Numbered from the stretch's first letter, positions 21,652 to 34,564 are shown. The stretch: DNA of 64,000 bases from Sordariomycetes sp. S80-01Y (GCA_037042185.1 JAXQJY010000027.1:2108001-2172000), one strand, 5' to 3'. The notes: a model not told the origin generated them from the letters alone. Made by a program: numbers and translations.

Positions 21652-23803
21652 ATGGACTCGAAGCGCAAAGCCAATGGCGCCGGAACGCCAGACAGCGATG
21701 ATCGCGCAGCGAAGCGTCGCAAAATAGCCGTCAGTCTACCCGCCCTCCTCCGGACGCTGAACGCGCTGCAAGCCCAGCGCATGTCGTATTCCCATTTCTC
21801 GGATGTCGCAGCGCCTTAGCGGCCGTGCACATGGTGAACGGCTATGCGCGCAATACTCGTTGACAGAATGGTGAAGCTGACTAGAACAGGAGTCTTTTGA
21901 CCTTTCGAAGGGAGAGACGCGCGAATCAACCACAGCTTATGGACTAAGTCTGGTCGACCAAATTCGTCGGACCGCCGACAAGAGGTTTGTCAGCAATGCA
22001 TTCCCTACTCGAACCGATGCTGACCCTGTACTTCAAGTGGTCGTCGTGTCGCTGGCTACTTCGAGACACTACCTCCCCGCGATGGAAATGAGGAGTATTA
22101 CCGAAGAACTAAGATGCCCATTGCGCTTGACATAGTGGAAGAGAAGCTTCAAGATGGCGAATTCGAGAATCTGTCCGAGCTCGAGAGCTACCTCAAGCGC
22201 ATGGTCTCGAATGCGAAAGACTGGTTCCACAAGGATACCTCAGCACACGGCGATGCTGAACGCGTTCGGAAGGCGATTAGCAACTACATGACGAAACACA
22301 ATCCGGCATACCTTACCCGAGGCTACCAGGCTGTGGCTACGCCTTTGCCAGACGATGAGGACGGGGAAGAGCAAGAAGACGACGAGGGTGGCCAGGACGA
22401 GTCGGGTCCTCGTAAGCGTTCGATTATCTTGAAGCGCCGAGTACCTGGGCGCTCAGCGAGGAACTCTCTTGCTGCTCCTCAGGAAACGCCTCGAAAGGTC
22501 ACGTCGACCAAACCCGACCATCAATACGAGAATGTGCCTTATAAGGGGTTGACTTTCCAGGAGGCACAGGAAAAGATTGTGGAGGAGATGTTACGCCACA
22601 CCAATCCAGAGTACTACCGGCCTGTCCTCAGTCAGCACGTATATACTAACGTTTTCTAGTTACGATGGTCCTTACTTCGATGCCTTCGTCAACTTGCCAT
22701 CACGATCCCTCAAGGATTACTACAAGATGATCTCGGACCCACTGTCGCTGAAAAAGCTCCAGAAGATTGTCAAAGGCGTACAAGGCCGAGGCGAGAATAC
22801 CGGTGTGACTGAGCTCAAGAGCTGGGCTCATTTTGAGGACAAGGCGAAGCTTCTATGGGAGAATGCTTACTTCTTCAACGAAGACACCAGCGAGATCTAC
22901 GGCGTAGCGCAAGAGCTAGAAAAGTTCTTCTACAAGGAACTTAAGCAGGCCAAAGCGCAGGTCCCCGAACCTGTCCAGCCAAAGATCAAGCTCAAGGTCG
23001 GCCAGCAGCCAGAGCCACCATCTTCCGCAAGGAGGGTGACCCTCCATGTTGGAAATGGGCGCGGAACACCAGCCGATTCGCCTGCACCAGCTGCATCGCC
23101 GGCGCCGACTCAGCCTACGAACGGCGCCACCCCACACCCGCAGTCGAGCTTGGCTGCCCTGGAAAAGGCAAGAAGCGCATCAGTGGCATCGCCGAGTCCA
23201 TCGATCCAGCCAGCCATGAAGGGCGATGATGCCCGAATGTCTCCTGCTGTGCGTCCGCCGAGCGCGACTCCAGCTCAGCAAGCTGCGCCCAGCGTAACCA
23301 GACCTCAGTATCCCGTTGCTCAGGCGCAGGCTTTCCAGCCGATACCTACCGCACCCCTCGACCAAAAGCGTTGGAGAGGGGCAGGTAAGGGGATCAAAGA
23401 CGCGCTCATCAGGAACATGCGACTTCAGTTCTCAAAGGGGATGGCTCATGAGCCGTACACGATCACAGTCTTGCCAGACAAGAAGGAGATGCAGACGTCC
23501 GCAACGATTAACCTCCCGCACGAGTACCAGCGTGTTGCGATATTGACAGCCTTACCGGAGTTTCTGCAGGAGCGTCACTACAGCCTCTGGGTTATGTCCG
23601 ATAGACAACCCATCAAGCTCAGCAACCAACCGATCTCAGATCAGGGACCCGACGACAGGCTATTCGAGACGCACCTGCACCCAGGGGTGAACATGCTGGA
23701 AGCTCACCTCTGTGCGGCGCTCCCCCGGGAGGAGCGTCAGCCTAACGCGCCAGAGGTGGAGCTGGAAATATTTACCATATTTGTCAATGTCGCACGGAAC
23801 TAG
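21652..23803 (+). CDS. RSC4: Rsc4-like tandem bromodomain subunit of the RSC chromatin remodeller
   Basis: Four exons: 21652-21729, 21890-21984, 22038-22610 and 22660-23803, 629 aa. The start encodes a basic nuclear signal (AAKRRKIA). Bromodomain 1 spans about residues 35-140 (LVDQIRRTADKSGRRVAGYF, then the KMPIALDIVEEKL block). Bromodomain 2 spans about 225-345 (YDGPYFDAFVNLPSRSLKDY, then WENAYFFNEDTSEIYG with the acetyl-lysine Asn region). A Pro/Ala-rich linker leads to the conserved C-terminal domain (RNMRLQFSKGMAHEPYTITV onward). Yeast Rsc4 reads acetylated H3K14 within RSC. The third intron uses GTACTA at 22611 and a TACTAAC branch site; this is the only donor that keeps phase. An in-frame open stretch continues beyond the stop. 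Confidence 0.88.
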
Positions 23804-24660
23804 GGGCTATCCGAAAGCACGTTTGGCTCTTTGGTATATGAGGGTGAGAAGTTGCACGGTGTTATTATGCCCCCGCCTGCTCGTGGACCGCTTCCCCAGG
23901 TCATGCCGGTCGACCCGCCGACTAAGATGACGAACGCTCTAGGAGAGTACGGGCAGTGATGTTGGGCCAAGGAGCGGAATGATCATTGGCTTTTGACATT
24001 ATCGAGCCAGGGGAGTTGTGGTTGGCGTTCCGAGGGAGTCTCAGCGGCGTTGGGAAGGCTTGTGGAAACTGTGATTCTAGTATGATGGACTTGGTGTTTC
24101 ACGCTGTGTTTTGCATTGGCTTATGAGGTTGCTCGACGGTATATAGCTGCACTGTTCTTGACAGGGTCCATCCACCTCACAGGCAAACAGCATCTCCCGG
24201 TCTAGTTATAGAATGGCATGCGGCATATTGCCTGCTTAGGTCTTTGTGATCAGAATATGTAGACTCCGATATGTATGGTGTTCCTCGGTAAGCTCGTTGC
24301 AGGTTTCTTTTCATACTCAAGAAAGCAGAGTCGTCGTCACCGCCGTTGACGGGCAGACGGGGTCAATTAATGCCCGACTTTGCTGGCATGCAGTTCGCGA
24401 TGCCCCCACCCTACATTCCGGCGCCAATCAACCAACGCCTGCAGGGTCCTGCGACTCCTCGTCATCCCACCGCGCAGATCGCCCTCCTCTTCCCTTCTTC
24501 TACTCACATGACCATTTGCTTCAAGCGCGCTTTGTTTTCGTCTTCTTCTGCCTTTCGTCTGATCTCTCTGCTTTCACCCTGACCAAACCGACTGCAGACT
24601 CGCATATACACGGAGCGAGCGCGACCGAGAACGCGTAAAGACATGTAGTCGATTCCAGAC
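23804..24660. other. Intergenic region after RSC4
   Basis: 3' flank of RSC4 and promoter of the membrane protein gene. The first 153 bp stay open in the RSC4 frame (see findings). A pyrimidine-rich tract near 24476-24590 probably belongs to the downstream promoter or 5' UTR. Confidence 0.45.
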
Positions 24661-26576
24661 ATGCCGAGCATTTTCCAGTTCCAACAGGGCACCGAATCCC
24701 GCGTCCGGCCGAACAGCGACTCGAGCCCACTTCTTGGTCGATTTCGTGCGGTGCCGCCGCCGAGGGGCCCTAGGAGGCAGACAAGTCAGCTTGGGTTGTT
24801 CTCTAATGGCCGAGGCAGCGTACATGTGGGCTACGGCGCGTTGGTGGTAGGAAACGAGGATGTTGGTGACAGCGAGGATGAGAGTGACGATGGACTCGAA
24901 GACGGCAGTGGGCTATCAAGGCTGGACTGGCTTTGGCAGAGATGGGTGATAGATCTCTGGGTCAATCCGAGGCAAATGGCGGTCAAGCGGGTGGCAGAGA
25001 GATGGTACACTCGGTATGGGCTACTGGTAGTCTTGCCGGCCGCGATGACTATATGCTGGTGCTCGATACCGTTTCCGCAATACCCATTGCCTGAGGAGGA
25101 AAGGGATGATGCTTGGGCACATGAGGAAGACAAGACGCCTGGTCACGGAAGGGCGAGAGTGTTGGTGAACTTCTGGTTCTTCATTTTCGTTTATTATGGC
25201 TTCTACAACATTACAGCGCTTTTTTGGATTACAAAGGTTTTTAACCTTTACGGGCTGAACTGGTAGGTCTGGCGGTCCGCTGTCCCATTCTTCTACTCAC
25301 ATGTTTGCAGGTGGCCCTCTAGCCTGGGCTTCCCACTCACAGTCACATTGGTGGCCGTGCTCTCCGTTGCTGCGCCCATTCCGATATGGTACATCGATGC
25401 AACGCGTTGGCTGACAATACACAACACGTCCTGGATATCCTGGACCTTTATCATCATGGCACTACCTGTGGCGATTGCCCTGCTGATTCTGCGGAACAAT
25501 GAGCGGCACCTGGGCCTGCGCAATTCGCTCTCAGAGACCCAGCGGATCTTCACTAGCTCGTGGTGGACAAGTGACAGTTCCGATACCTTACCCAGGCGAG
25601 ATCGGCGACGGGCGCCTGTGGCTGAGGATCTGTTCGCTCCGGATATGGTCGAGGCCAACATTGCACCTACACCACGAGCAGCAATCTTGCGCAGGCGATG
25701 GTTTCCTGCAAGCTTTGTGCGGTTCTTGTGGTTTTGCGTTGCTCTTTTCGTGGGACTGATGGCATATGTCCTCGGGGAGGCCTACGCTGAGATCTACCTC
25801 CGAACACTGCCGCACAACTCCTTGGAGACTGTCGTCTATGTGTACGGATGGGTGGTTACCGTGCATCTCCTAGATGCGCTGACTGGATGGGTCCTAGGCA
25901 TCCGGGAGGGCGAGCGCGTGGGGAGCTACCCTTTGAGCTGGGTTTTCAAGCTGTGAGTAGCCCCTGAAGTCAACAAATCCTTCAAGCGATACTGACCACT
26001 CTCATCAGCTATTTCATGCTCACCTACCAGACTTACGTCCGCGCACTATACGCTCGCCTGCGCTCTCCGAAACAATTCGTCATCCTTCAAGTCCTCTCGT
26101 CAACACGCCTCGTCGTTCTGACACCCATCATGATGACGACCCTCTTCCACAAGATTCTGTCCATCCTTGGCCTCACGACCCTCTCATACGGCACCTATCA
26201 GAAGCTTCAAGTCCGCAACGTCTTCATCCGCTTCCTCTCCGAAAACACCTCCATGATGGCCTTCCTCGGCTCCATTTTGGTGCTACACTACGGCGCTAAC
26301 AAGAACGTCTATCCGTACTTTGCCTTTGACAATGAGAACGAGGATTACGACTTCCCCGTCACCTTCTGGGCTTCAAGCGTCACGTGGGGCTGTGAGCTCG
26401 TAGCTAGCCTGGTGGTTAGGGGGCTCATCAGGGTGTTCTTCAAGGTGGATGTAGGCCTGGAGGGGAGGATGGATCTGGCGGTGTGGCCGGAGCTGTTGCC
26501 GACTTGCGTGGCTGTCACGCTGCATGTTCTGCAAAATATGCTATTTTCGATCATTCGGTTGCGCTTCAAGGCATGA
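24661..26576 (+). CDS. Uncharacterised multi-pass membrane protein (fungal)
   Basis: Three exons, 24661-25262, 25311-25952 and 26009-26576, phase 2 at both junctions, 603 aa. A polar N-terminus of about 110 residues contains an acidic patch (DSEDESDDGLEDG). The rest has roughly nine to eleven hydrophobic helices, for instance YGLLVVLPAAMTICW, VNFWFFIFVYYGFYNITALF, LTVTLVAVLSVAAPIPIWYI, SWTFIIMALPVAIALLI and VRFLWFCVALFVGLMAYVLG. A hydrophilic loop between helices carries many Arg and Asp residues. I do not recognise a transporter signature and give no function. Conserved gene structure and length suggest a real, expressed protein; location could be the ER, vacuole or plasma membrane. Confidence 0.8.
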
Positions 26577-28690
26577 TATTGGCATGCTGTTGGTTTCTAA
26601 ACACCCGTTGGCAAGCGAGCAAGCAAGATTTGGCGCAGACACGTCGAGTCATTGCAAAGCGCATTTCGATACCCCCTTAGACCGTTTGACCGGTAATACT
26701 AATAGAACCCCAAATACTATTCGATGAGCATCAAGATGCATTGGACCCAGGGTTCACAAGCCGTTGCGAGAGTTATGTACCGAATGTCTCGGCTTTCAGA
26801 TCCGACGCTCTAGTTCCATAAGACTGCCCCGCTATGCGCAACATGGCCCGGCCCATCCACGCTTCTCGGCGAGGGGTGCGGCGCGTCAGAGTACAAAGGG
26901 AGGGCCCCAAGCTACCAGGCAGACAGACACCTGCAGCTGCCGTGGAACCCACACGCGATCCACGTAGGGATAAGCACCGGTGAGGGTGCCCTGACAAGCC
27001 GTTTGCCACAGTGCTCTACCACTACACCCAACCTCCTATACGAAGCTTTTCGAGACAGCGCGTATGCGAGGGTAATCAAGGGAAATGTGACAGCTCTTCG
27101 AGATATTACCGGATTGGTGGTTGGCATCCTTGCTGAGAAGCGAGTCGCATAGACACACCCAGGCAACCCGCTGCGTGCGGTGACGATATGGCGGTTTGTC
27201 CTAATGCAAGCCCGCCACCACCCCAAGGCCATCTATGGGGTTGAGATAAACGGCGGTGAGGATGGCGGGCAAGGCGATCTATCATGCTGGTGTGTAGGGC
27301 TTGAGTCATTGGTATTTGGCCTAGTAAACGCCTTGTTTCCCGGTCCGCAACCGGAGCTATCTGGCTGAGCCTGAGGGGAATTTCCGGCTCTTACCACAGG
27401 ATCGGCAGAGGGGCCTTTAAGGGGGGCGCGGGCGGACGACTTAAATCGCCTCAGGCGATTTCGGTGTACTTTGCGGAGCCGGTTGGCGGGTCGAGCTGTA
27501 TCGCCGTTGTCATGATATGGACGACTCGGGCCTTGCATGGGGCCTGGTGGGTTACCCTGGACGCGAGACAGTTGTCGAACTCGGGAGACATGCCAAGACC
27601 GGGAACAGATGGGCAGCAGACCCAGGAAGGTGAAACGAGACTTCTGTTCTTGCCCGGGCAATTTGGCCTCCAGGCCGTGGTCTTGCGGGTGTACGGATCG
27701 TGTCTTTTGGACATCAATGGCGGCATGGAGGGGTTGTCACCACACACCACCAGCGCCAAGAAGGATTGTGACTCCCAACTATTTGGAGATAGAAGACTCG
27801 CTCGAGCTGCACTTTCCACGAATGCTTTATTTTTATATACTGTATCCGTAGAGTCAGATGCTCCCGATTGTAATCTGCAGCGTCGAGAACCAGATCGCGC
27901 GGTTACCGCGCTCGCAGGGCCCCTTTATGCTTGCGACTGGATCATGATGCGCCTATCGTGAGTTTCAGCGCCGCCTACCGAAGGGTCTCCGCCCCACGCG
28001 GGCTAGCCCGGGAGCTAAGAGCGAAGCAAGACCACAGTCTGCGAAGCATGTTGGCGAGGAAGAGGCGATAAGATGTACGAATACATACCAGATAGAGCTC
28101 GGAGCGCAGTTCGCGATGGAGGGGTGCGCGTCTGAGCGCTCAGAGGGTGGGACTGGCTGCTACAGTAATGTCTTCTGATAATGGGATTGTCGCCCAGCCT
28201 TATCAGATATTGGTTTCGCGGGCTGGAGACGAGGGTGTGCAGGTGCCAGCGAAGGCTGACGAGCCTCTGTGGGCGGTCGCGTTTGGCTCCGGCTGGCTGT
28301 CGCAATCGCGGTCGCGGTCGGGCCTCTGGTCGATGACGAGCGGATAAGACGCCGGCGACAGGTAGCCCCGGGCAGAAGTGCAAACGACAAGGTCATGATT
28401 CACAGTGAGAGATCCTGGCCTTCAGACACGAACAAGTTCCCCTGCCCCCATTGCGACTTGGATGCCTTGGATGCCCAAGGGTGCGTCTCATCTTGGTAAT
28501 GCCACGGAAGGATCCATAGAAGCCTGATGGAAGTTTTTTCCTTGTCGGCTTTTTGTCACCAACAGGGAAAGATGGTACTGTACATGTACGTATCGCGGGC
28601 CCCTGTCAATCGGTCGCCTCCACACCATCCTTGCGACGCGTCCGCGAGCTTGTCCTGGCACCTGCAACCCTGTGCGCGCGCCGTTTGGGA

Positions 28691-28710
28691 CCAGGCCAGG
28701 CCAGGCCAGG
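28691..28710. repeat. Tandem CCAGG pentamer, four copies
   Basis: Four exact head-to-tail copies of CCAGG in intergenic DNA. Confidence 0.85.
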
Positions 28711-28904
28711 CGATGCCAGCGCAAGAGCTCCCCTCAGCAGCCGGCCGTGGGGAAGACAGATGGTGGCTGCCGTGTCGCCCGTCACAGGCTCTGTCACTGT
28801 TGAGAACCTGTTTCGTTCCGGCGGCTGCCTGGGGCGTGCTGCCATCGGGGGAGGCGTTTGCCGTCAGAGGGTACAAAGTACGGGAGAGAAGCATCTGCAT
28901 GTGC

Positions 28905-28935
28905 TGCTCAGGCTCCGGCTCAGGCTCAGACTCAG
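28905..28935. repeat. Degenerate hexamer repeat (GGCTCA type)
   Basis: About five units of GGCTCA, GGCTCC or GACTCA in a row. This creates a spurious Leu-Arg repeat in one open frame, which is why that frame was not called as a gene. Confidence 0.7.
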
Positions 28936-29996
28936 CCTGAGGCTACGGTACGACGATGGCGGGGCACCTCAGCGGGTCCCCTGTATGGGGGGTTTATCGC
29001 GTGTGAATCCTCGGGCTCCTTGGTGTAAGTCGGACGCTTGGAGGGGCACGGATCACCTCTCTCGGCGCAATTCCAGGCGTCTGGCAGGCCTCGGAGCTTG
29101 CACATTCAGATGCAGACTCAGACTCAGACAGAGACAGCATGCCGACGCCCTCGTCTCAGTCACGACACGCCTCAGCGAGCAGGGCGTCAACGTGCTCGGA
29201 GCTGTGCCGGCTGAACGTGCAAGTGCAAGGTCGTGAATGGTGGGGTCGATATCAATGCGTGGCTTTAATGGCCACCGCCGAGAGGACTCATCCCACCTGC
29301 TCCCTCGGCGGCTTACGATTTGCTATTTGCTCACTACGAGCGCATTCGTCCGCCTGTGACGGCTACGGGCCACTGACGAGCGCGGCCTTCCTGTGCCGTC
29401 GAGCTGTGCAGCAGACTTCGCTCGCAGTTGGCGGGGGAGGGGATATTCTCTCCTCCAGACCAATTGACCGTGTCCTTCGAGATGGGAGAGGTAGATGCAT
29501 TTGCAGTCGTCGACATAGACTGGATCGTGGAAAACAATGGATGGCCCGGTCTTGGCCCTCGCTTCACCTATTAGTGACAAATTCCCACAGGGAAGGCGCT
29601 CTCGGCCCGTGATTGCCTTTCACGGCGCCAGGAACGAGCGCAAGAAGGGGCGAGGGGGCAGCTTAGGGTGCCGCCGCATTGCGCCCGGACTGACTCAATC
29701 CAGTGCTGTTTAGAAAAAAAAAGTTGAGCACAGCACACCTTGGGGCCTCAGTTTAGCAATTTAGGACTCCGTACCTGCCCAACCTGAGCTGCGACTGCGC
29801 TGCAACCTGCATTTGGCTTGACCTGGCACTGCCTGCTGTACCCTGTCGCTCCTTCTTCCTTTGCCAATTGCGATTGCCAAACCAGCCCAGCACTCAGTTT
29901 GCGCCTTCCCTCCCCAGGCATCCCGTCTTTTCTCCTTTTCCCTGCCTCCGGACTTCTCTTCTCCCTCCTCCCTCTCTGCTTTTCTCCCTCCTCACG

Positions 29997-30748
29997 ATGA
30001 CCACCCAGGACGATAGTCATCCTGCCTCTTCGACTGCGGCCACCACTTCCTCGAACCCTACCACCGCCACCACGGCACCATCTCAAGATGCCTCGCGACG
30101 ACAGCCCGCCTCCGCCGCCGCCTCCTCCGCCGAACTCGCCGGTAGGAAGGTAGAGCTCAAGCGCACTCTACGCTCCTTTCCCGACTTCCCCATTCCCGGC
30201 ATCGACTTCGTCGACATCATGCCCCTCTTCGCCGACCCAACTGCCCACCAGACCCTGGTCGAGTCCCTCGAGCTGCAGATCAAGGAGGCCTTTCCCGGAA
30301 CTCTTCCAGACGTGATTGTCGGCCTTGACGCCCGCGGCTTCTTGTTTGGACCCGGCCTGGCTTTGCGCATGGGCGTGGGCTTCGCTGCCGTGCGCAAGAA
30401 GGGCAAGCTGCCTGGACCCTGCGTCACGGCCGAATACGTCAAGGAATACGGCAAGGATCTGTTCCAGATGCAGGAGGATGCCATCAAGGAAGGTCAGAAA
30501 GTGCTCATTGTAGATGATATTATCGCCACTGGTAAGCTACTCCAAAGCGCTCTGCGCCGAAAAAAAATGTCTCAGAGAACACACAACCTAACAGCCTCGC
30601 AGGTGGTTCCGCCAAGGCAGCTGCCGATCTTGTCAAGCAGCTCAAGGGCCAGGTTGTTGGTTTCCTCTTCATTCTCGAGATTCCTGGTCTCAACGGCCGC
30701 GACAAGCTCGAAGGCGTCCCGACATCGATCCTTATCGAGGATGCTTAA
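29997..30748 (+). CDS. Adenine phosphoribosyltransferase
   Basis: Two exons, 29997-30531 and 30603-30748, phase 1 intron of 71 bp, 226 aa. A Ser/Thr/Ala-rich leader of about 45 residues precedes the fold. The APRT core starts at LKRTLRSFPDFPIPGIDFVD, the family signature, and contains VIVGLDARGFLFGPGLA and the PRPP-binding loop VLIVDDIIATGGSAKAA, whose Gly pair is joined across the intron. The enzyme condenses adenine with PRPP to give AMP in purine salvage and should be cytosolic. The ATG opening MTTQDDSHP was chosen because the frame upstream is pyrimidine-rich 5' UTR. Confidence 0.93.
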
Positions 30749-31358
30749 GTGGCCATGCCCATACACGCAACGGCATTCTACATACGTTTTCTCCCGACCA
30801 GTCTCCGAGCGATTACCGCTTCACACCGACACGCAGGTCCTGACGCATAGGCCGGAAATGATCCCAGGCTCTTGGCAAAGACGATACTCCTGCTTCGGTA
30901 GATTCACGAGCACTACCTGGCGTTTTTGGTTGCTTTCATATAAAAGTGGGCTTTGAGGGGATTTTTCATGCATGCTATAGACGGAAGCTTTTTGGAGGTT
31001 TAGGTGGCATCTTCTGACAGGAGGGGCTCGCGACCGATTTTGCAAATACTGTGCCTGCACGGGGTCTTATCTGAATGCTCCATGGTTCAACATCACTTGG
31101 ATGGCATCAAACACATCGTGAGCTCGAACAGCACAAGACACCACAACTCCTATCCCACAGACACCGATACCTTTTCATCGATCCGCTTCGAGAAATGTAC
31201 GCTATATTTATAGACTCTTTTTAACCAACCAAACGCCTTGTCATGTAATGCATCGCTATTCATGTCCATCAGTAGCTCATGCTCCGTATTCCTGTCACCA
31301 ACAACGCACATAGTCGTCACCTGTGACCGGCCTGTGGACTCTTCCTCATCCAGTTGTC
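30749..31358. other. Convergent intergenic region
   Basis: 3' flanks of the APRT gene and of the GH47 gene. No gene seen. Confidence 0.45.
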
Positions 31359-34300
31359 TCACAGCACCACGGCATTGTGGATACGAAGCCCCTGGCTGGA
31401 CACGTGGTACATTCTTCGCATACCCACGCCGTCCGCCTTCTCAAAGATTTCAAAGTCTCCCGGCTGGACCTTGAGGAGCACCATCGGGATGCCGTTGTGG
31501 CGCTTCATGCCCGCCGGCGTCAGCTGCTCTTCATCCAGCAGCGGCCTCGTCGCGTCTCCATCCTCGCTCTCGTCCACCACGAGGACGAGCTGCAGGGACT
31601 TCTTGGACGCAGGGAAGGAGGGGATGTTGTTGATCTTTGTCGAGAAGGAGCAGCCGCCTCGCCTCAACACGATGACGTGATGGTTCCGGGGGACGCTGTC
31701 GGGGAGGACGGCGTCGCAGGCCTCCCCGGCTACGTGGACCGTCTTCCAGGGAAACATGGAATCCAAATCGTGAGGCTTGTAGTGTGGGCTTCCCTCGATG
31801 GGGGTGTCCACCACGTTGGGCAGGGGGAAGGCACCCGGCCCGACAGCTGTTCGAGCCTCAAAGGTGTAGTGATCGGGGCCGTAGCTGTAGCCGTCCTGGG
31901 AGTCCGGTAGGTTTGTGTAGGCTGGATCGAAAACTGAGTTCATCGCCCGGAGCAGCGACTTCAGGAGCGACCCCGAGGGCACGGGCTCTGGCTGTTGGGG
32001 CATGTCGCTCGGCGTGATCTCTTCGACCGTAACGTTCAGCTCCTCGGCGAGCATGCTTGACATGACTTCGTCGCTCAGGGTCTTGAAGAGGACCTCGACG
32101 TCGACCGCGTCCGTGCGGCGGTGTGTTGTGAAGGCTTCGTCTTTAAGGTGCCTCACATCCTCAGCGTAGAAGAAGACGGTCTCATGCTGGCCAAGCTCTG
32201 TAGGCCCGACCTGTATGATCCTCCATACCTCCTCACCTGTATCTTCTAGAGTTTGCTTCTCGAGATGCAACCTCAAGCCCTCTAAATTCTTGACGGTGGG
32301 CCCGTGCTGCCCGTCATGATGATCGAGCCACTGAATCGACGTGCCGAACCTTGAGATTACGGAGCTGATGCTGTCGCTTGCGGGGAATTCAATAGTCGTG
32401 ATTACACGCGCCGGTGGCGCAATGCAGTGGCCGTCCGGGGGGAGCAGCTCTGGCGGCAGTGTCCAGGGAAACAAGGTATGGTTGGACAACGGACGGTACT
32501 TGGTGACACGGCCCTTTTTCTTGTGCTCGACCTGGACGGCCTCGAGGGGTCCGTGGAAATTGGGGGTGTTGTACAAGTCCGTGAAGCGCGAGACGCCAAA
32601 TAGATCGAGGCGGGCTGCCGTCGCCGAGCCCGTCAGACTATCCAGAACCGGGGGCACAGGGCAGGAGTGCGTGAAAGTCTCGTCGTAGTACGGTTCTAGA
32701 TCCTTCGTCACGGCCTTGCTTTTCGGCGGCCGAGGCCCTGCCTTCGCCTTTGGGATGATGAGCGGATGTCCCTCCGTTGAGAACACGAAGGGGGCATCCA
32801 GCTTGTTGAGAGCATGGTCTGGATCGAAGAGCAGATACATGTACTTGGTCGTCTCGCCGAGGAAGAAGCTTTCCATGCGGTCTTGCTTTTCGCCTGTGCG
32901 AACATCCTGGAGACCCGCCCAGCCACAGGGCGCGTAGCATCGCCACTTGATGTCCTTCAAGACCATCTCGCCAACGTACAGATACCACGGATCTTTCGTA
33001 GCGCGGTATATGTAGTACGTTGATTCAATGAACTCTGGACGCCCCGGCCACCATCCTATGCCTGAGTCAACGTCATTTCCCCGAAATGACCATCTCTCGG
33101 GCAGAGCAGAGTATCGAGTCCAAAGAGCTGTGTAGACTAGATTGGCTTCAATGGCCTCGTCGACCTCACCGGCTAAAGCCAGAAGACCCGGGTAGAAGGC
33201 ACCAAGACTGTCGATCCACATAGTGTAGGGCTGCCCCGTTGCGCGGTGGTTATTGGAGTAATAGGGGTAGGAATTGCGGTCGGTGTAGATGTAGCGTTTC
33301 ACAGAATCGTGCGCCTGGTGCCACGCCTGCAGAAAAGCGTCCGCGGAATGTAGGTGAGTCGGCAAAGGGGCGTGGAGCGTGTTCGGGTCCAACCACCCGT
33401 CAGCACGAGTCTGAGACATCGACTCGTTGGGTGCGTTCAGACCGGACAGGAGGATGTGGCTCTTGACGGCGTATTCGAAGAAGCTGTCCATCCCGGCCCC
33501 TATGCCTGAGTGTGGTCCTATCCACGCTCCCTGCTCAGCATCGATGCCGTTGCCAATCAAGCCGAGTGGACTCCGGCGCTCCCAAACAGCCCAAAACGCT
33601 CGCTTCGCCGCTTGCTCGAACCTCGGGTCCCCTGAGAGCCGGCTCAGAACAGTGAACTCGAGAGTGAGACTGCCAGCACCTGCACTGCAGGTTTCCGTTA
33701 TTTCCCTCCGACCTTTCCAATCTTGGTGATCTTCCGCAACGAAGTCCTCATCTTGATCGTCCATCATGTGGAGGGGAGACTTGGTGTAGAAAGGGATGCC
33801 ATGACGGAGGTTGACTCGGGGGTATGGTATGCCAGTCAGCGTGTAGAAGGCTGGAAGAATCCTCTGGCCTAGGTCAAATGCTAGGCGAAGCAGCTGGCCA
33901 TCGTATACGAAACCGTTTCGCCAATGAATGGGTGGCAGCTCCAAGGGGTCGTCACTGTTTGTCATTCTTTCGAATTTCGGCTCATAGCCGGGTATAGGCA
34001 GCTCCCCGATGGCAAACAAATGGGCGCTGAGGAGCCCACCGAGTCCACGAATGACCGTCTCAAAGACCTGGACTTTGCTGTCGAGATCGAAGCCACGGGC
34101 CCGAATACCCTCTCCGGACGGCCCTTCTCTACCGTCACCATAGTACCTGACGAACTCAGAGACGCCTCGCTGGAAGTCACTCAGGGCTTGTGGCCCCGTG
34201 TGCGACTTCCCTTCCGCACTCCCCGCCAAGATTGCGAGTGTTGATAGACTGTCGATGAGGGTTAAGGAGTAGTTGCCGAGTGCGTCGTTCAATCCTATCT

Positions 34301-34564
34301 GCGTCGGGTCGTGGCGGTCTCTCGTAAGGGGTGCGCAGGTTAACGGCCGAAGCTAATAGGTATGTCAGTCTAGGGTTGAATGGAAGGAAGGATTCAAGGT
34401 CATCGAACCTCGTCCTCGGGAAAGGCATGGTCCATGTAGTTGTTCCAGCCATGATAGAACATGTCAACTGTCTCCTGCCGCAGCTCCGCCAGGCGGTCGG
34501 ACCGCATGGCCAGAGTTGTCCATGGTAGCAGAGCGCATATGAGCGTCAACACGAGGCGTAACAT
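31359..34564 (-). CDS. GH47 EDEM/Mnl1-type alpha-mannosidase-like protein with PA domain
   Basis: Two exons, 34409-34564 and 31359-34352, in-frame 56-bp intron, 1049 aa. A hydrophobic signal sequence (LRLVLTLICALLPWTTLA) is followed by the GH47 start MFYHGWNNYMDHAFPEDE and LRPLTC, joined across the intron. The GH47 (alpha/alpha)7 barrel covers about residues 40-520, with SLTLIDSLSTLAILAG, GLGGLLSAHLFAIGE and FPYY-type blocks, and an ESTYYIYRATKDPWYLYVGE helix. A protease-associated (PA) domain lies near residues 870-970 (VIVLRRGGCSFSTKINN). EDEM/Mnl1 proteins trim mannose from misfolded glycoproteins to mark them for ER-associated degradation. I see no KDEL-type tail. Length and the PA domain favour the Mnl1/EDEM3 branch. 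Confidence 0.9.

Larger units (their letters stand above)
26577..29996. other. Long gene-free stretch upstream of the APRT gene
   Basis: 3.4 kb without a gene I can support. Open frames of up to 227 codons exist but are GC-driven, begin at non-ATG codons or encode simple repeats. Two short tandem repeats lie inside (28691-28710 and 28905-28935), and related GACTCA repeats recur at 29112-29127. A non-coding RNA cannot be excluded. Confidence 0.45.

Noticed and set aside
27464-27961. 165-codon plus-strand frame
   Set aside because: Starts at a non-ATG codon, shows no domain and overlaps other equally poor frames.
28553-29236. 227-codon plus-strand frame with Leu-Arg repeats
   Set aside because: Starts at TTG, and its repeats come from the GGCTCA hexamer array; no family resemblance.
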